From Saccharothrix deserti (GTDB taxonomy: Bacteria; Actinomycetota; Actinomycetes; Mycobacteriales; Pseudonocardiaceae), in assembly GCF_009769385.1 (NCBI RefSeq), contig NZ_VKAB01000035.1, positions 34,873 through 98,872 on the forward strand: a stretch of 64,000 nt of DNA, given 5' to 3'. The notes under the pieces are model-generated. The model did not search any database. It saw only the letters and a list, made by a program, of their open reading frames with translations, and was not told the DNA's origin. A program made the translations under genes and the position numbers. This document shows positions 7,472 through 15,391 of this stretch, one piece after another. Each line of letters starts with the position of its first letter. Position 1 is the first letter of the stretch.

Positions 7472-8152
7472 GATCTGCTCGCCCTCGAAGTTGCGCACCT
7501 CGATCGCCGCGACGTCCTCGGGCGCGATGAGCGCCGAGCCGTCGAGGTTGGTGCCGTCCTTCTCACCGGCCGACGAGACCAGCCAACTGCCCGCTTCCTG
7601 CCTGCTGCCGTCCTTGGCGACGACGAACAGCTTGCACTTCTCGTTCTCCGCGATACCGGCGACGGACGCGTTCACCCGCACCCACCCGGCCGCCGGTTTG
7701 ACCTGCACGGTCATCCGCGCACCGGTCTCCGGGTCGGTGGCCGAGCCGAGCATGGTCCCGGCGGGCGGCGCGGGCGGCGTCGACGTCTGCGCGAAGCCCA
7801 CCTCCGGCGCGGTGCCCCGGCCGACCGCGAAACCACCGCCCAGCACGACCGCGGCCACGGCCGCCGCCACCAACCCCATGCCGACCTGACGACGACGCAC
7901 CTGACCGGCGCGTTCGGACCGCACCTGCCGCAAAGTGCGCTGCAACAGCAGGTCACCGCCCTCGGGTGGGCCGTCGAGCAGCGCCTCGGGCGGAACGTCG
8001 CCCATGGCTTCTTCCATCGCCCGCAGCTCGGCCAACTCGGCGCTGCACCGCGCACAGGACGCCAAGTGGTCCTCCACGGCACGCACCTCCCGCGCGTCGA
8101 GCACGCCCAGCACGTAGGCGCCGAGCAGTTGTGGATCGTGGTTCGTGGTCAT
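7454..8152 (-). CDS. RskA-like anti-sigma-K factor
   Basis: The 232-aa protein starts MTTNHDPQLLGAYVLGVLDA at ATG 8152, overlapping the sigma factor stop by ATGA. The N-terminus holds the zinc anti-sigma motif H-x3-C-x2-C as DHLASCARCSAEL (about residues 29-41). A single membrane segment follows (VGMGLVAAAVAAVVLGGGFA, about 93-112), then an extracytoplasmic RskA C-terminal domain (AGWVRVNASVAGIAENEKCK). It would hold the partner sigma factor at the membrane until regulated proteolysis releases it. The overlap with the sigma gene implies translational coupling. An 18-bp duplication straddles its stop codon. Confidence 0.92.
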   Translation of the reverse strand: MTTNHDPQLLGAYVLGVLDAREVRAVEDHLASCARCSAELAELRAMEEAMGDVPPEALLDGPPEGGDLLLQRTLRQVRSERAGQVRRRQVGMGLVAAAVAAVVLGGGFAVGRGTAPEVGFAQTSTPPAPPAGTMLGSATDPETGARMTVQVKPAAGWVRVNASVAGIAENEKCKLFVVAKDGSRQEAGSWLVSSAGEKDGTNLDGSALIAPEDVAAIEVRNFEGEQIVTVPV

Positions 8153-8700
8153 CCGGCCACCCCCTTCAGCGCGACCTGTTGTCCGACGAACGTCTCTCTC
8201 AACGCCCGCAGCGCGTAGTGCGATCTCGATTTCACCGTTCCCGGAGGCACGCCCAACGCCGCGGCCGCCTCGGTCACGCTCCGACCGTTGAAGTAGATCT
8301 CCATCAGCACGTCGCGGTGATCGGACGACAACCGGTCCAGGGCTTCGAGCACCACCATCGAATCCACCACCGAATCGGCGTGGTCGCGTTCCACCGGCGG
8401 GGTCGTCGGTGTCTCGGCCACCTCCTGGGGCCGGGCCGCCTTCGCCCTGATCCGGTCCGTGACGATGTTGCGCGCCACCGTGAGCAGCCAGCCGCGGACC
8501 GAGCCCTTGCCGTTCACCAGGGCGTCCGGGTGCCGCCAAGCGCGCACGAGGGTTTCCTGGACGACGTCCTCGGCCGCCGCCCGATCACCGGTCAACCGCG
8601 TCGCATAGGCGAGCAGCGCCCGACCGTGCTCCTCGTAGAGGGATCGGATCAGTGCCTCATCGGCCGCGGCCTCCCGTTTCCGGGACCACAGAGCCGCCAT
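8149..8700 (-). CDS. ECF sigma factor, SigK-like
   Basis: I place the start at ATG 8700 (MAALWSRKREAAADEALIRS), which has AGGAG upstream; an in-frame ATG lies 60 bp further up. The 183-aa product has sigma region 2 (LYEEHGRALLAYATRLTG ... AEDVVQETLVRAWRHP, about 22-62) and region 4 (SVTEAAAALGVPPGTVKSRS, about 143-162). The adjacent RskA-type anti-sigma gene and sequence type place it in the SigK/ECF19-like group, which answers envelope or redox signals. A GAACC-type -35 element at 8758-8754 could belong to an autoregulated ECF promoter, but this is tentative. Confidence 0.92.
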   Translation of the reverse strand: MAALWSRKREAAADEALIRSLYEEHGRALLAYATRLTGDRAAAEDVVQETLVRAWRHPDALVNGKGSVRGWLLTVARNIVTDRIRAKAARPQEVAETPTTPPVERDHADSVVDSMVVLEALDRLSSDHRDVLMEIYFNGRSVTEAAAALGVPPGTVKSRSHYALRALRETFVGQQVALKGVAG

Positions 8701-8779
8701 CCACCCACTCCTCTCGTCAACTCTCGCCACGGACACGGACGCCGGACGCGTTCGGTTCACCGTTGGCGCGAGAAAGTTC

Positions 8780-9688
8780 CTAGGAGCAGGTCTGGCCGGT
8801 GTTCAGGCAGGTCGTGACGCGGTCCATCAGCGCGTCGGGCATGACGTTGACGAACATCCCGTGATCGGTGCGCGGGTCGCGCAGCTGCTCGGGGAAGCTG
8901 TCGATGGCGTACGGCCGCCCGGCGGGCACGTCGTAGGCGACCCGGACGCGCAGCTTCGGCACCGGGAACGTCCCCTTCCGGCACACCCCGTTGGACTCGG
9001 GGAACTCGACGTGCGCCCGGTGGCTCGGGCTGTCGGTGTTGCGGCCGTCCCAGCAGCTGGGGAAGTCGAACGTGCGCAGCACCTTGCTGCCGGGCGCGCA
9101 CTCGGGATAGCGGTCGGTGTGCCGGTCCTCGAACCCGGTGCAGCTCCACCGCGCCCGCCCGCGCCCGGTGTTCAGCGCCGCCGGGTCGCCGGTGATCATG
9201 CGCAGGAACCGCGGCATCGGCACGACCTCGCTGACCGTGCTGCCGGTGAACGTGATGCTCACGCTCGACGGCGGCAGCACCTCACCGGTGTTGCCGTGCA
9301 CCCCGCCGCCGGGCTGGTGCGCGTCGTGCCCGGTCCGGTCGGTCAGCCGCAGCACGGGCCAGTAGTAGGTGGACGGGTCGCCCGCCGCGCACGTGGTCGC
9401 GGCGGCGGCCAGCGACTCCTCGGTGGACAGGGCGTTCGTGCCCAGGTTGCCGACGTACTCGTGCGTGTGGTGCGCGCCGAACGGCTGACCTGGTGCGATG
9501 ACCATGTTGTCCGCGTTGAGGTGGCGCGATTCGTTGCGCCCGCAGTCGACGGTGAACGTGCCGGTGGACGCGTCCTGGGTGGTGACCACCGCCTCCACCG
9601 CCACCGGCACCTCGTCGATGGCCACCGTCCGGCTGTCCGCGCAGCCGGCGACCAACACGAGTAACAGCAACAGGGGCGCCCACCTCAC
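8780..9688 (-). CDS. DUF1996 secreted lipoprotein
   Basis: GTG 9688 gives a compact lipoprotein signal, MRWAPLLLLLVLVAGCADS, with lipobox VAGC; a start 12 codons upstream (9724) is also open but puts a polar, Cys-containing stretch before the signal. The remaining about 285 residues match DUF1996, recognised by the HHTHEYVGN motif near the N-terminus, the GHDAHQPGGGVHGN segment and a conserved set of cysteines (SCWDGRN). Related domains occur in fungal and bacterial secreted proteins of unknown function, some with carbohydrate-active partners. No operon partner; the gene stands alone between the sigma factor and the RskA-like paralog. Confidence 0.85.
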   Translation of the reverse strand: MRWAPLLLLLVLVAGCADSRTVAIDEVPVAVEAVVTTQDASTGTFTVDCGRNESRHLNADNMVIAPGQPFGAHHTHEYVGNLGTNALSTEESLAAAATTCAAGDPSTYYWPVLRLTDRTGHDAHQPGGGVHGNTGEVLPPSSVSITFTGSTVSEVVPMPRFLRMITGDPAALNTGRGRARWSCTGFEDRHTDRYPECAPGSKVLRTFDFPSCWDGRNTDSPSHRAHVEFPESNGVCRKGTFPVPKLRVRVAYDVPAGRPYAIDSFPEQLRDPRTDHGMFVNVMPDALMDRVTTCLNTGQTCS

Positions 9689-9792
9689 GCACGACAGCTT
9701 ATTCGGACACCCCCGACCGGGCACCGGCCCGCCGCCCCGCTGAGACGGCCCACCGCGCGAACGCGCCGTCCGACTTGCCCCGAACGGGTGAT

Positions 9793-10386
9793 TCAGCGTG
9801 TCCGAGTGGCGGTGTCGTACGGGGTGGCGGTGACCAGGACGCGGCCTTCGACGGTCACCACGCTGATCGTGGCGAGTTCGTCCAGGTCGACCATGGCCGC
9901 GCCCGCGAGGGCGGTGCCACCCAGCCGTGAGTCACCCAGCCGTGAGTCACCCAGCCGTGAGTCACCCAGCCGTGAGTCACCCAGCCGTGAGTCACCCAGC
10001 TGTGAATCACCCAGCCGTGAGTCACCCGGCCGTGAGTCACCCGGCCGTGAGGCGACCCAACCGCCCGCCACGTAACGCCTGCCGCGCAGGTCCGTGACGA
10101 CGAGCTGGCACTTCTCACCGGCGTCGATCCCGTCCACGACCGCGCGCAGCCGCACCCAGCCGTCGGCGGGCGTGAGGGTGGCGGTCATCCGGACACCGGT
10201 CGCCGTGGTGGCGACCAGGACCCGTTCCCCGGACACGCTGTGCCGGCCGAGGTAGACACCACCGGCCAACACCGCGGCGGCGAGCGCGGTGCTCACCGCC
10301 GTGACGACGCCACCGCGGCGTTTCCGGTCGCGCGCCTTCTCGGTGCGGACCTGGCGCAGTGTGCGTTCGAGGATCGGATCGTGCAT
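9793..10386 (-). CDS. RskA-like membrane protein lacking the anti-sigma zinc finger, with GDSRL repeats
   Basis: The 197-aa protein starts at ATG 10386 behind GAACGAGAAGAG. It opens directly with ILERTLRQVRTEKARDRKRR, colinear with LLLQRTLRQVRSERAGQVRR of the anti-sigma factor at 7454-8152, so the N-terminal zinc-binding domain is absent. One transmembrane segment (VVTAVSTALAAAVLAGGVYL) and the extracytoplasmic RskA domain (PADGWVRLRAVVDGIDAGEK) follow. In the middle of that domain nine units of GDSR[LP] are inserted, encoded by a 15-bp tandem repeat. No sigma gene is adjacent. It may be a decayed duplicate or a regulator acting through the extracytoplasmic domain alone. Confidence 0.75.
   Translation of the reverse strand: MHDPILERTLRQVRTEKARDRKRRGGVVTAVSTALAAAVLAGGVYLGRHSVSGERVLVATTATGVRMTATLTPADGWVRLRAVVDGIDAGEKCQLVVTDLRGRRYVAGGWVASRPGDSRPGDSRLGDSQLGDSRLGDSRLGDSRLGDSRLGDSRLGGTALAGAAMVDLDELATISVVTVEGRVLVTATPYDTATRTR
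9921..10055. repeat. Nine-unit 15-bp tandem repeat inside the RskA-like paralog
   Basis: The unit CCAGCCGTGAGTCAC starts at 9921 and repeats every 15 bp to 10055. Five or more units are identical, one reads CCAGCTGTGAATCAC and the last two begin CCGG. On the coding strand it encodes GDSRL/GDSRP. The near-identity of units implies recent expansion; the period keeps the frame, so length changes would alter only the loop size. Confidence 0.92.
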
Positions 10387-10614
10387 CTCTTCTCGTTCAG
10401 CTCGCGCTCGTCGTTCAGCTCGCGCTCGGACGGTTGCCGAGCGGCGAGGGGTTGCGGCGGCGGTCGTCGCTGGTGGTGCGGCGGGTGGACGGCATCGGCG
10501 GGTGCCCTTCTGCTGGCGACCGGACTGGTGGCTGGACTGGTGACTGGCACCCCTGACACGGACCCGTGGGACGTTCGGTTCAACGTGGTGGTGATGTTTG
10601 GGAAGTAGCCTCTC

Positions 10615-10627
10615 GTATATGATGTAC
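10615..10627. promoter_or_regulatory. Candidate GntR/FadR-type operator over the start codon
   Basis: GTATATGATGTAC is an imperfect 13-bp palindrome (10 of 13 positions symmetric) that overlaps the ATG of the GntR gene. It resembles the short GT-N-AC-type sites of FadR-subfamily regulators. Autoregulation at a leaderless start is a reasonable inference. Confidence 0.45.
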
Positions 10628-11281
10628 GAAAGGCCCGCTCCGAAATCCAGGACCGACTTCGTCCGCGACACGATCCGGGACGAGATCCTCAGTGGACGGT
10701 TCCCGCCGGGGTATCCGCTGGTCGAGGCCGATCTGGCGGAGGGTTTCGGGGTGTCGAAGACGCCCGTGCGCGAGGCGTTGAAGCTGCTCGCCGGATCCGG
10801 CCTGGTCACGATCAGCAACTACAAGGGCGCGGTGGTGCGGGCGGTGGACGCCGAGCTGGTGCGCTCGGTGTACGACCTGCGGGCGTTGCTGGAGCCGGAG
10901 GCGCTGGCCCGGTCGGTGCGGCGCGAGGTGGACTTCTTCGTCGCGCGGGACGCGCTGAACGAGGCCGACACCGAGGACAGCGCGGTGCGGAGCGCGGCGA
11001 ACCGCCGGTTCCACCGGGGTCTGTACTACGAGTGCGGCAACCCGCTGTTGGTTGACGTGCTGGACGGGCTGGGCGACCGGGGCGCGTTGATCTCGGCGAC
11101 GGGGTGGCGGCTGCGGGCGACGTGGGCGGCGGAGACGGCCGAGCACGTGGCGATCCTGGACGCGGCGGAGGCCCGTGACGCCGACCGTGCCGCCGAGTTG
11201 CTGCGCGGGCACATCACCTCGTTCGCCGCCGCGTTCAAGACGGCGCACCTGGTCGGGGAGGTCCGCTTCGACGGGCGCTGA
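10619..11281 (+). CDS. GntR-family transcriptional regulator (FCD/FadR subfamily)
   Basis: ATG 10619 or 10622 is preferred over the upstream TTG because the winged-helix domain begins right after it. The 220-aa protein has the GntR domain (RDEILSGRFPPGYPLVEADL ... GVSKTPVREALKLLAGSGLV) and an all-helical FCD ligand domain with the metal/ligand histidines in RRFHRGLYYECGNPLL and EHVAILDAAEARDADRAAEL. It would be an acid- or metabolite-responsive repressor. No metabolic operon is attached, so its targets are not evident; a palindrome at its own start suggests autoregulation. Confidence 0.9.
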   Translation: MMYERPAPKSRTDFVRDTIRDEILSGRFPPGYPLVEADLAEGFGVSKTPVREALKLLAGSGLVTISNYKGAVVRAVDAELVRSVYDLRALLEPEALARSVRREVDFFVARDALNEADTEDSAVRSAANRRFHRGLYYECGNPLLVDVLDGLGDRGALISATGWRLRATWAAETAEHVAILDAAEARDADRAAELLRGHITSFAAAFKTAHLVGEVRFDGR

Positions 11282-11284
11282 ACG

Positions 11285-11318
11285 GCACGAGGCGGTCCTG
11301 GTGGGGACCACCTCGTGC
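11285..11318 (+). terminator. Hairpin after the GntR gene
   Basis: GCACGAGG (11285-11292) pairs with CCTCGTGC (11311-11318), with further inner pairing (GGTC/GACC). It begins 3 bp after the stop codon and lies between convergent genes. No clear T-tract. Confidence 0.6.
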
Positions 11319-11367
11319 GCTCGGTTCGGCGGCGACCTCTCAGTTCAGCCCTTTCAGGTCAGCCCTC

Positions 11368-12480
11368 TCAGTTCAGTTGCACCCTCAGGATGCGGTTGGA
11401 GTTGTTCGGCGTGCTGTCGCCGTCGCCGTTGCTGGTGGTCAGCCACAGGGTGCCGTCCGGTGCGGGTTCGACCGTGCGCAGCCGGCCGTACGTGCCCTGG
11501 AAGTGCGTCTGCTGCGAGCCGACCGACGTGCCGCTGATCGTCAACTCGTAGAACCTGGTGGCGCGCAGCGCGGCGACGAACAGGGCGTTGCCGACGATGG
11601 CGATACCGCTGGGCGAGGCGCTGGCGGTGCTCCACGTCCGCTTCGGCGCGATGTAGCCGGAGCAGGTGCCGGACGTGCCCTCGCACGCGGGCCAGCCGTA
11701 GTTGCCGCCCTTCTCGGACAGGTTCAGCTCGTCCATCACGGTGTTGCCCAGTTCGGCCTGCCACAGCCTGCCCTGGCCGTCGAACGCCAGGCCCTGCACG
11801 TTGCGGTGGCCGTAGGTCCAGACGTACCGGGCGTTGCCGCCGTTGCCGTAGAACGGGTTGTCGGTCGGCGCGGAGCCGTCGGCGTTGAGCCGCAGCACCT
11901 TGCCGCCGAAGTTGTTCCGGTCCTGCGCCCAGTTCGCGTTCTGCGCGTCGCCGGTGCCCGCGTACAGCTTGCCGTCCGGGCCGAACCGCAGCCGGCCGCC
12001 GTTGTGGTAGCGGTTGCGGGGGATGCCGCTGAGCAGGACCTGGTGCGAACTCGGGACCAGGGCGTTGTTCTGCACCTTCATCCGCACGATCCGGTTGTCG
12101 TTCGCGGAGGTGTGGTAGATGTACAGGTAGTTGTCCGACGCGAAGTTCGGCGACACCTCAAGGCCCAGCAGGCCGCCTTCGCCTCCGGTGCCCGCGACGC
12201 CCGGCACCGTGCCCAGGTTGGTCTTCACCCCGGACGGGGACAGCTTGACGATGTTGAACGCGTCGCGGCGGGCGTAGACACCCGAACCGTCGGGCAGGAA
12301 GTCAAGACCCCACGGCACGTCGGTGTCGGTGGCCAGTTGCGTCACCGCTCCGATCTGGTAGCCGGACGCGGGTTCTCCTCGGGACGACACAACAGGGGCC
12401 GCGCTCGCGGGCGCGGCCACCACGAGCGCGGTGGCGAGCGTGCCGAGCACGGTCGACAAGCGCCGGGTACGTGGTGCCAC
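11368..12480 (-). CDS. Secreted PQQ-type sugar dehydrogenase (glucose/sorbosone dehydrogenase family)
   Basis: GTG 12480 is chosen because GGAGG lies 6 nt upstream and it opens a good signal peptide (APRTRRLSTVLGTLATALVVA, cleavage near APASA-AP). The 370-aa product is a six-bladed beta-propeller of the GSDH family: VPWGLDFLPDGSGVYA, GEGGLLGLEVSPNF, the catalytic/PQQ histidine region NRYHNGGRLRFGPDG, and WTYGHRNVQGLAFD. Characterised relatives oxidise aldoses or sorbosone outside the cell using PQQ and calcium. No pqq biosynthesis genes are in the window, so it may use PQQ made elsewhere or bind sugar without oxidising it. Confidence 0.88.
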   Translation of the reverse strand: MAPRTRRLSTVLGTLATALVVAAPASAAPVVSSRGEPASGYQIGAVTQLATDTDVPWGLDFLPDGSGVYARRDAFNIVKLSPSGVKTNLGTVPGVAGTGGEGGLLGLEVSPNFASDNYLYIYHTSANDNRIVRMKVQNNALVPSSHQVLLSGIPRNRYHNGGRLRFGPDGKLYAGTGDAQNANWAQDRNNFGGKVLRLNADGSAPTDNPFYGNGGNARYVWTYGHRNVQGLAFDGQGRLWQAELGNTVMDELNLSEKGGNYGWPACEGTSGTCSGYIAPKRTWSTASASPSGIAIVGNALFVAALRATRFYELTISGTSVGSQQTHFQGTYGRLRTVEPAPDGTLWLTTSNGDGDSTPNNSNRILRVQLN

Positions 12481-12820
12481 AGAAGCCTCCACAATCGTTG
12501 GCGACTCCCCCGAACGGAGGGGGAAGGGTGCGGCGGTGTGGGTGCGGCGGTGTGGCGGCGGAGGGTCCGACCCGCGGCGAAGGCAGGTCGACAGGACGAT
12601 GTGATCCGCCCGCTTCGGGATCAGGGTCTGCGCTTGCGCAACTTGTCGACCCCCGAGCCGGTCACGTGCAGTCATCGTCCTGGTACGCAAACGGTAAGGG
12701 CTTTCCCCAGTAACGTCCAGTGGCGCTCTCAATTGGTTCGGCGTTCGGACACTCCCCGATCCGTTCGACGTTCGGACTCACCGGGTGTTGTGTGCGGACC
12801 GCCCGTCGGGAGGGGAGCGA
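12481..12820. other. Non-coding interval between divergent genes
   Basis: About 340 bp carry the leaders of the secreted dehydrogenase (minus) and of the broken lipoprotein gene (plus). A GTGCGGCGGTGTG motif recurs (about 12528-12562), and the tract around 12675-12740 is comparatively AT-rich and likely holds promoters. I see no ORF with a convincing start here. Confidence 0.5.
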
Positions 12821-13152
12821 ATGCGCTCGACGACGACGCGGTTCGGCTTGCCCGCCGTGCTCTTACCCGCGGTGCTGGTGGTGGCCGCCTGCGGTGCGCC
12901 GACCGGTGGTCCCGCCGCGCCGACGTACAGCTCGGTGCCCGACAAGCCGTCCGCGCCGGTGGAGCTGAACGTGCTGGACGTGGCCGGGAACCTGCGGTCG
13001 ACGCAGGGCATGATCGACGAGCTGCCGGCCCGGGTGAAGGCCAACCCCGGGAAGTTCCAGTACGCCGTGCCCGCGAACTCGGGCCCGGCCGCACGTTCCT
13101 GATGGGACTGCCCTACATCGTGGGCGACAAGGACCCGAAGGACCCGGACTAG
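12821..13152 (+). pseudogene. Decayed extracellular solute-binding lipoprotein (ABC transporter) gene
   Basis: ATG 12821 follows a strong Shine-Dalgarno (GGGAGGGGAG) and opens a lipoprotein: RFGLPAVLLPAVLVVAACGAP with lipobox VAAC. Mature residues SAPVELNVLDVAGNLRSTQG ... DELPARVKANPGKFQYAV resemble the start of a solute-binding protein of about 400 residues, but the frame stops at 13102 after only 93 codons. The next frame then reads GLPYIVGDKDPKDPD and stops at 13152, which looks like the natural C-terminus. The pattern suggests an internal deletion of most of the gene plus a frameshift near 13085. The permease genes are absent. The solute-binding assignment is by pattern memory and should be checked. 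Confidence 0.55.
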
Positions 13153-13159
13153 CCCGCGG

Positions 13160-14614
13160 TTACGGCAGCAGCAGACCCCAGTGCAGTGCCCAGGGCACGA
13201 ACACCACGCCACCGGCGACCAGGAGGCCGAGACGCACTCGGTGCACCCCGGAGAGGTCGGACCTGGCCCGCCACGACACCACGGCCGTGGCCACGGTGGC
13301 GGCCACGACGCCCAGCGCGAGGAACTGCAGCACCAGCCACGGCACCGGCCGGCCCAGCACCACCGGGCCGAGGTTCTTCGCGCCGCTGGACGCGAGGTAG
13401 CCGAGGTAACCGAGCAGCCCCGCCACGCTCAGCAGGCCGGTCGTCGCGAGCCAGCGCGCCGGACGTCGGACCGGTGGGACGCCGCGACGCCCGCGCAACC
13501 GCTGGGCCGGCGCGCTCAACCCGTATGCGGCGAACGCCGACAGCAGCACCACGAAGGCGGCGACCTGCACCCGGGGTGATCCCGGCTCGACCGGCGTGCT
13601 CTGCCGCTCCTGCTGCGACGGTGCGCCCGCACTCGCGGCCGGTGGTCCCGCGGCGAGCCCGTCGACCCAGGACGCGACCTGCTCCAGGTAGGCCGGGGAG
13701 ATCTCGTCGGACTTCTGGTAGCCGTCCGGCGAACGGCGCATCGTGTGATCGGCGCCGGGGACGGCCCGCAGGGTGTAGTGGCTGTTGCCGGCCCGGTCGA
13801 ACGCCTCCTGGAAGGTGCGCATGCTCTCGGCTCCCGGGATCACCCGGTCGAGATCGCCCCACAGCCCGAGCACCGGCCGGTTGATCCGTTCCAGCACCGG
13901 CGCCGGGTCGTAGCCGGACTCGGGGAACAGGCCCGCGCCGACGAGGAGGCCGAGCGTGGTGCGCGAGACGGTGTCCACCAGGGAGCCGGACACCCCGGCG
14001 GCGGCGAGCCGGTTGGCGAGGTTCCACGACTGCTGGCGCTCGGGCGACACGCCGGGCGCGCCGACGGTGACCACGAACGCCACGTCGGGGGACTTGGACG
14101 CGGCCAGCGGCGCGACCCAGCCGCCCTCGCTGACACCCCAGAGGCCGGTCCGGGCGGGGTCCACGCCCGCGTTGGCCCGAAGCGCCCGCAACCCGGCCAG
14201 CGCGTCGTCCGCCAGCAGTGTGAAATCGACGTCGGACTTGGACTGCTTCGGGCGCTTGTCGTAGATCAGCGTCACGATGCCGGAACGCGCGAAGGACTCC
14301 GCCTCCTCCCGGTAGCCCTCCCTCGACACGCGGCCGGAGCCGTGCACCATCACCATGCCGGGCCGCCGTGTGTCCGAGGTGTCGGCCGGGGCGATCACGG
14401 TGCCGTGCAGGGTCAGGTCACCGCTCGAGAAGGTGACGTCCTGCTCGGTCAAGCCGGTTGGTGCGGTGGTGGCGACGGTGGCGGTGGCGGGTGCGGCTTG
14501 GGCGAACGGCATCGGTGACAGCGCTGCGAGGCCGGTGGTCGCGGCTGTCGCGATTATCGCCACGAGCAGTCGTTCGAGGGCATGGCGAATCGACGAGTTG
14601 CGTTCGGGGAGCAC
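13160..14614 (-). CDS. Exported alpha/beta hydrolase with C-terminal membrane domain
   Basis: GTG 14614 has AAGGAG 7 nt upstream and gives a 484-aa protein. An N-terminal hydrophobic segment (LLVAIIATAATTGLAAL) exports the hydrolase domain. The triad is visible: nucleophile GVSEGG (about residue 170), acid in GDLDRVIPG, and histidine in PGADHTMRRSPDG. After a Pro/Ser/Gln-rich linker near residue 335 come four hydrophobic helices (VAAFVVLLSAFAAYGL, LATTGLLSVAGLLGYLGYLA, LVLQFLALGVVAATVATAVV and a final one). Serine hydrolase joined to a multi-pass tail is unusual; it tethers the enzyme to the outer face of the membrane. The ArsR-type gene lies 115 bp upstream on the same strand. Confidence 0.85.
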   Translation of the reverse strand: MLPERNSSIRHALERLLVAIIATAATTGLAALSPMPFAQAAPATATVATTAPTGLTEQDVTFSSGDLTLHGTVIAPADTSDTRRPGMVMVHGSGRVSREGYREEAESFARSGIVTLIYDKRPKQSKSDVDFTLLADDALAGLRALRANAGVDPARTGLWGVSEGGWVAPLAASKSPDVAFVVTVGAPGVSPERQQSWNLANRLAAAGVSGSLVDTVSRTTLGLLVGAGLFPESGYDPAPVLERINRPVLGLWGDLDRVIPGAESMRTFQEAFDRAGNSHYTLRAVPGADHTMRRSPDGYQKSDEISPAYLEQVASWVDGLAAGPPAASAGAPSQQERQSTPVEPGSPRVQVAAFVVLLSAFAAYGLSAPAQRLRGRRGVPPVRRPARWLATTGLLSVAGLLGYLGYLASSGAKNLGPVVLGRPVPWLVLQFLALGVVAATVATAVVSWRARSDLSGVHRVRLGLLVAGGVVFVPWALHWGLLLP

Positions 14615-14729
14615 AGGTGCTCTCCTTCCCGAGGAGGTTCGTGCGTACGAGGACACGCCGGTTTCGGCGTGGTGCTGCGACTTCCGTCTTCCTGGGCCGT
14701 CGAGTGCCAGCTCGGCGGCCCAGGGCTTT

Positions 14730-15314
14730 TCAGGTGCGGTCGTCCGGCTGTGGTGCGCCGGGGTCGGGGACCGGGAAGGCGAAGAAGCGGGCGGCGACGA
14801 GCCGGGCGTCCGCGGGTGCTTCCTCCACCGGTCGTTGGTAGCGCTTGAGCAACGCCATGTACTCGTCGAAGAACTCGTGCAGTTCGGCGAGGGTCACGCG
14901 GATCGAGCCGCGGGAGTACGGCAGCGCGTCCGCCCACTCCCCCAGTTCCGCCCGTCGGGCCAGGAAACCGGCGAACAGTTCCTGATCGGCGGCCAGTTTG
15001 AGCTGGTTCAGCTGCTCGACGAGGGCCCGCATCTCCGGGTCCTCCGGTGCGCGGGGCGAGCGGAGGTCCTGCACCGGCGCCCGCCACCACCGTTCCCGAC
15101 CGTGGGCCCGCTCGGGCACCTCCTCGACGAAGGCGTGCTTGGCCAGCATCCGGAGGTGGTAGCTGGTGGCGCCACTGCTCTCCCCCAGTGCCTTGCCCAG
15201 GATGCTGGCCGTCGCCGGACCGTGCTGCGCCAGGTGCCGCAGGATCCGTTGGCGCAACGGGTGCGCGAGCGTCCGCAACTCGTCGACGTCAGAGATCTCC
15301 CGTGGTGCGACCAT
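14730..15314 (-). CDS. ArsR-type winged-helix transcriptional regulator
   Basis: The 194-aa protein starts at ATG 15314 (MVAPREISDVDELRTLAHPL). Its N-terminal winged helix-turn-helix (RQRILRHLAQHGPATASILG ... SGATSYHLRMLAKHAFVEEV, about 20-67) is of the ArsR/HTH_20 kind; no cysteine-rich metal site is present. The remaining helical domain is typical of actinobacterial regulators in this group. It probably forms a leaderless transcript from a promoter that overlaps TTGCAAAG repeats (15316-15349), implying autorepression. The exported hydrolase downstream (13160-14614) is the likeliest co-transcribed target. Confidence 0.88.
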   Translation of the reverse strand: MVAPREISDVDELRTLAHPLRQRILRHLAQHGPATASILGKALGESSGATSYHLRMLAKHAFVEEVPERAHGRERWWRAPVQDLRSPRAPEDPEMRALVEQLNQLKLAADQELFAGFLARRAELGEWADALPYSRGSIRVTLAELHEFFDEYMALLKRYQRPVEEAPADARLVAARFFAFPVPDPGAPQPDDRT

Positions 15315-15315
15315 G

Positions 15316-15349
15316 ATGCAAAGCTACCGTTGCAAAGACACCTTTGCAA
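15316..15349 (-). promoter_or_regulatory. ArsR-type promoter with overlapping TTGCAAAG operator repeats
   Basis: On the minus strand TTGCAA (15349-15344), a 17-bp spacer and TAGCTT (15326-15321) form a promoter whose start would fall on the A of the ATG at 15314. The region contains a perfect dyad TTGCAAAG-ACAC-CTTTGCAA (15330-15349) and a third half-site ATGCAAAG (15316-15323). The regulator encoded directly downstream is the obvious binder. Confidence 0.7.
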
Positions 15350-15391
15350 CTCGGTCGAGATCATCCCGGGCGAGTGGCGTCGGTCATCGAG

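Noticed and set aside
9921..10055. CRISPR array
   Set aside because: The 15-bp units abut with no spacers and lie in frame inside a coding sequence.
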